Of a stretch of 26,238 nt of DNA, positions 23,562 through 26,238 are shown piece by piece (positions within the stretch are counted from its first letter, which is position 1; each line of letters begins with the position of its first letter). The DNA lies in contig JASLDD010000210.1 in NCBI GenBank assembly GCA_030151725.1, positions 1 through 26,238 on the forward strand, given 5' to 3'. The position numbers and the translations under genes are program-made. The notes under the pieces were generated by a model. That model was given only the letters and a program-made list of their open reading frames with translations. It did no database searches and was not told the origin of the DNA. Origin of the DNA: Solirubrobacteraceae bacterium (GTDB lineage: Bacteria; Actinomycetota; Thermoleophilia; Solirubrobacterales; Solirubrobacteraceae).

Positions 23562-24665
23562 CTACAGCTCGATCACGCTGCGGATGCCATCCTGGGCCTC
23601 CATCAGCTCAAAGCCCATGTTGACCTCATCCAGCGAGATCCGGTGCGAGATGAAGGGGTCCACATCGATCTGGCCGTCGAGGTAGCGATCGATCAGCGCG
23701 GGCACGTCTTCGCGGCCCTTCAGGCCGCCGAACGATGACCCGCACACTCGCCTGCCGGTGATCAGCAGACGCGGGATCACATCCAGGGTCTCACCGCGGC
23801 CGGCCACCCCGCAGACCGTGCAAAGGCCCCACCCCATGCGCGCCGCCTCGACCGCCTGGCGCATCACCGCCACGTTGCCCGTCGCCTCGAAGGTGTAGTC
23901 GGCGCCAAAGCCCTCCGTCATGTCGAGAATCCGCGCCACCGCGTCCTCTCCCCCGAGCATCACCTCGGTCGCTCCCTGACCGCGGGCAAGCTCGAGACGC
24001 TCCGGCGACATATCCACGCACACGATCCGCTCGGCTCCCTGCAAGCGCGCGCCGGCCACCGCGCCGAGGCCCACCATGCCGGCCCCAAAGACCACGCAGG
24101 TCGAGCCCTCACGCACAGCCGCAGTCTTCATCGCCGCACCCAGACCAGTGGACAGGCCACACGCGAACAGGCACGCACGATCCAAAGGCGCCTCAGGGTT
24201 GATGCGCGCGAGCGCGATCTCCGGCATGACCGTGTACTCGGCGAACGTCGAAGTGCCCATGAAGTGGCGTATGGGCTCGCCGCCTCGCGAAAGACGAGCC
24301 GTGCCATCCGGGAGGTAGCCGAGGTTCTGCTGCTCGCGGATGGCCAGGCATAGATTCGTCAACGGGCTCACGCAGTGCACGCACTCTCCGCACTGTGGTG
24401 AGAACAGCGTCACCACGTGGTCGCCCTCGCTCACCAGCTCGACGCCCTCGCCACAGCGCTCCACCACGCCCGCGCCCTCGTGTCCCAGGACCGTCGGCGC
24501 GTACCCCGAGGGGTCCACGCCCGAGGCCGTGTACATGTCGGTGTGACACACGCCGCAGGCCACCAGACGCACGAGGACCTCCCGCGGACCCGGGTCCGCA
24601 AGCTCGACCTCTTGCACGACCAGGGGCTTGCCGAACTCCTCGAGCACAGCCGCACGCATCCTCAT
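23562..24665 (-). CDS. Zinc-dependent alcohol dehydrogenase, class III-like
   Basis: This medium-chain zinc ADH has catalytic zinc ligands Cys40 (GVCHTD) and His62 with Glu63 (GHEGAG). The structural zinc loop has Cys92, 95, 98 and 106. The Rossmann motif is VVFGAGMVGLGA, and the strand-2 acidic residue in CVDMSPERL favours NAD. The segment IREQQNLGYLPDGTARLS and the MGTSTFAEYTVMPEIALARINPEAPLD region are very like class III (S-hydroxymethyl-thiol) dehydrogenases. Formaldehyde detoxification linked to a low-molecular-weight thiol is therefore plausible, but other alcohols cannot be excluded. ATG 24665 lies 4 bp after the miaB stop, so the two are co-transcribed although functionally unrelated. 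Confidence 0.9.
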   Translation of the reverse strand: MRMRAAVLEEFGKPLVVQEVELADPGPREVLVRLVACGVCHTDMYTASGVDPSGYAPTVLGHEGAGVVERCGEGVELVSEGDHVVTLFSPQCGECVHCVSPLTNLCLAIREQQNLGYLPDGTARLSRGGEPIRHFMGTSTFAEYTVMPEIALARINPEAPLDRACLFACGLSTGLGAAMKTAAVREGSTCVVFGAGMVGLGAVAGARLQGAERIVCVDMSPERLELARGQGATEVMLGGEDAVARILDMTEGFGADYTFEATGNVAVMRQAVEAARMGWGLCTVCGVAGRGETLDVIPRLLITGRRVCGSSFGGLKGREDVPALIDRYLDGQIDVDPFISHRISLDEVNMGFELMEAQDGIRSVIEL

Positions 24666-24669
24666 CTGC

Positions 24670-25995
24670 TCAGATGACCGCCCGCGCCAGCAGGCGCTCC
24701 TCGCCCAGCAGCGTCTGGCTGGTCGCCTTGTGGATCTCCACCTCTGTCATCTCACCGGGGCTCGCGAGGCCGGAGAAGTTCACGACCTTATTGTGGCGCG
24801 TACGCCCCCGCAGGCGCTCTGCGTCCGTGCGCGAGGTTCCTTCCACGAGCACCTCCACCGTGCGACCCACAAAGCGCTGCGCGCGTTCACGGGCGCCATT
24901 CTGGACGAGCTCCACCAGTCGCTCCATGCGCTCCACCTTCACCGGATGGGGCACCACCCCCTCGACGATGCCGGCCGCCTCCGTGCCGCGCCGGGGCGAG
25001 AAGATGAACGTGAACGCGCTGTCGTAGCCGACCTCCGCCACCACCTCCAGCGTTTCCGCGAAGTCCGCCTCCGTCTCACCGGGAAAGCCCACGATGATGT
25101 CCGTCGTGAGCGCCGCGTCTGGCACGTGCTCGCGGAGCATCGCCACCCGATCCATGTAGCGGGCCCGGTCGTAGGTGCGGCGCATCGCCTTCAGGATGCG
25201 GCTCGAGCCAGACTGCAGCGGCAGGTGGATGTGCTCGCACACGCTCGCCAGCTCTGCATGCGCGCGAATCACGTCTTCGCGCATGTCCTTCGGGTGCGGG
25301 CTGGTGTAGCGAATCCGATCGATCCCCTCGATCCCGTCGACCAGCCCCAGTAGCTCGGCAAAGCTTGCACGCACCGGCAGATCACGTCCATAGGAGTTCA
25401 CGTTCTGCCCGAGCAGCGTCACCTCGCGCACGCCGTCCGCAGCCATCGTCTCCACCTCGTTCACGAGCTCGCCCAGCGGTCGGCTCACCTCGCGTCCGCG
25501 CGTGGAAGGGACGATGCAATAAGAGCACGCGCAGTTGCAGCCCACGCTGATCTGCAGCCAGCCCTGAAACGGACGCGCACGACGAGCGGGCAGGTGACCA
25601 GTGAAGCCCTCGAACTCGAAGAAGCCCTGTGCCGTAAGGGAGTCGCTCGTCAGGAACTCCGCGAGCTTGTGCACCTGACCCGGCCCAAAGGCCACATCCA
25701 CGAACGGGAAGCGCTCGAAGACCTCGTCCTTGAGCGACTGCGCCCAGCAGCCGCCCACCCCCACCACCCGCTCCGGCGCTTCGCGCTTGAGGCGCTTGGC
25801 CTCGCCCAGATGGGTGATGAACCGTCGGTCAGCCGTCTCGCGGATCGAGCACGTGTTGAACAGGATCAGGTCCGCCTCCGAGCGCTCCGGAGCCTCCGTG
25901 TAGCCGAGCGACTCGAGCATCCCCTTCATCCGCTCGGAGTCGTGCTCGTTCATCTGGCAGCCGAACGTCGTCAGGTGGTAGCGCTTCATGGGCAC
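24670..25995 (-). CDS. miaB: tRNA-2-methylthio-N6-dimethylallyladenosine synthase MiaB
   Basis: MiaB adds a methylthio group to C2 of i6A37 in tRNA, using two iron-sulfur clusters and SAM. The N-terminal UPF0004 domain has its three cluster cysteines, C13 (TFGCQMNEHDSE), C49 (FNTCSIRE) and C83 (GGCWAQ). The radical SAM motif is C153-NCA-C157-SY-C160. HLPLQSGSSRILKAMRR and the C-terminal TRAM domain (from about residue 370) follow. Length (441 aa) is normal. It acts after MiaA, whose gene lies 4.3 kb away on the same strand. Upstream, with 46 bp between them, is the end of a HicB-like gene. Confidence 0.96.
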   Translation of the reverse strand: MPMKRYHLTTFGCQMNEHDSERMKGMLESLGYTEAPERSEADLILFNTCSIRETADRRFITHLGEAKRLKREAPERVVGVGGCWAQSLKDEVFERFPFVDVAFGPGQVHKLAEFLTSDSLTAQGFFEFEGFTGHLPARRARPFQGWLQISVGCNCACSYCIVPSTRGREVSRPLGELVNEVETMAADGVREVTLLGQNVNSYGRDLPVRASFAELLGLVDGIEGIDRIRYTSPHPKDMREDVIRAHAELASVCEHIHLPLQSGSSRILKAMRRTYDRARYMDRVAMLREHVPDAALTTDIIVGFPGETEADFAETLEVVAEVGYDSAFTFIFSPRRGTEAAGIVEGVVPHPVKVERMERLVELVQNGARERAQRFVGRTVEVLVEGTSRTDAERLRGRTRHNKVVNFSGLASPGEMTEVEIHKATSQTLLGEERLLARAVI

Positions 25996-26041
25996 AGGGT
26001 ACTTGGCCGGGATGTGTCGAAAGCCTGACGACCGCTACGGC

Positions 26042-26238
26042 TCAAGCGACGACAGCCACGCCCGCAGGCACGTAGTGCTCAAACGTCAGGTCCGCGGGAG
26101 CCGGCAGGCCCTGCTCGTCAGCCGCACACGCAAGCGCAAATCGCGCGGCCTCCTCCGCGTGAGCCGGATCGTAGGCATCGCCACCGCCGGTCAGCCCCGC
26201 GACGTCGGGGGAATCGAAGCTCCAGCCGAAGCCGGATG
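26042..26238 (-). CDS. HicB-like small protein, C-terminal part (5' end outside window)
   Basis: The frame that enters from the right edge ends at TGA 26042-26044. It reads GFGWSFDSPDVAGLTGGGDAYD, then an acidic helix HAEEAARFALACAAD, and ends FEHYVPAGVAVVA. The strand-turn-strand followed by a helix, and the SPDVAGLTGGGD turn, resemble the HicB partial-RNase-H fold found in type II antitoxins and free-standing relatives. No HicA toxin is visible in the window, so a toxin-antitoxin role is not established. It is on the same strand as miaB, 46 bp upstream of its start. Confidence 0.55.
   Translation of the reverse strand, partial: SGFGWSFDSPDVAGLTGGGDAYDPAHAEEAARFALACAADEQGLPAPADLTFEHYVPAGVAVVA

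Noticed and set aside
26042..26238. Complete toxin-antitoxin pair at the right edge
   Set aside because: Only a HicB-like C-terminus is visible; no HicA-like toxin ORF is present and the 5' end is outside the window.

Overview
The window is high-GC chromosomal DNA that reads as an actinobacterium. The most likely group is class Thermoleophilia (Solirubrobacterales-like). This rests on a family-5 uracil-DNA glycosylase, the MurT/GatD lipid II amidation pair, an Rv2578c-type radical SAM protein under an actinobacterial/Firmicute-type LexA box, and DapL-type lysine/diaminopimelate synthesis. The lineage is an inference from gene content, not a database match. I see no tRNA, rRNA, CRISPR array or insertion sequence.

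Region 1 (1 to about 8790, all minus strand) is the promoter-proximal end of a polyketide-type biosynthetic gene cluster. In order of transcription it holds an LmbU-like pathway regulator, a free-standing acyl carrier protein, a cytochrome P450, an ABC exporter ATPase and its ABC-2 permease, an MMPL/RND-type transporter, a small unknown ORF, and a modular type I PKS (KS-AT visible) that runs off the left edge. The regulator, ACP and P450 overlap in a translationally coupled chain. Base composition here is visibly more AT-rich in places than in the housekeeping side, which suggests acquisition. A 288-bp gap (8790-9077) with a strong hairpin separates the cluster from the rest.

Region 2 (9078-11726) holds a helical unknown protein, UDG family 5, and three small membrane proteins of unknown function. 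Region 3 (11767-16053, plus strand) is a tight operon: lipid kinase, murT, a SAM methyltransferase, gatD, then mazG after a 76-bp gap that holds a terminator-like, possibly switching, RNA structure. The methyltransferase interrupts the normally contiguous murT-gatD pair.

Region 4 (16050-20398, minus strand) is miaA-dapF-dapL-hflX, with overlapping genes from miaA through dapL. DapF keeps the family framework but has serine at both positions where the two catalytic cysteines are expected. Together with DapL (which makes LL-DAP) and MurT/GatD (which amidates the stem peptide), this makes the window rich in cell-wall precursor functions. Region 5 (20418-26238) holds an SDR oxidoreductase, the LexA-boxed radical SAM gene, a membrane diguanylate cyclase, a class III-like zinc alcohol dehydrogenase, miaB, and the C-terminal end of a HicB-like small protein.

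The best leads are the uncharacterised PKS/P450/ACP cluster with its LmbU-like regulator, the Ser/Ser DapF, the murT-methyltransferase-gatD arrangement, and the perfect SOS box at the start of the radical SAM gene.
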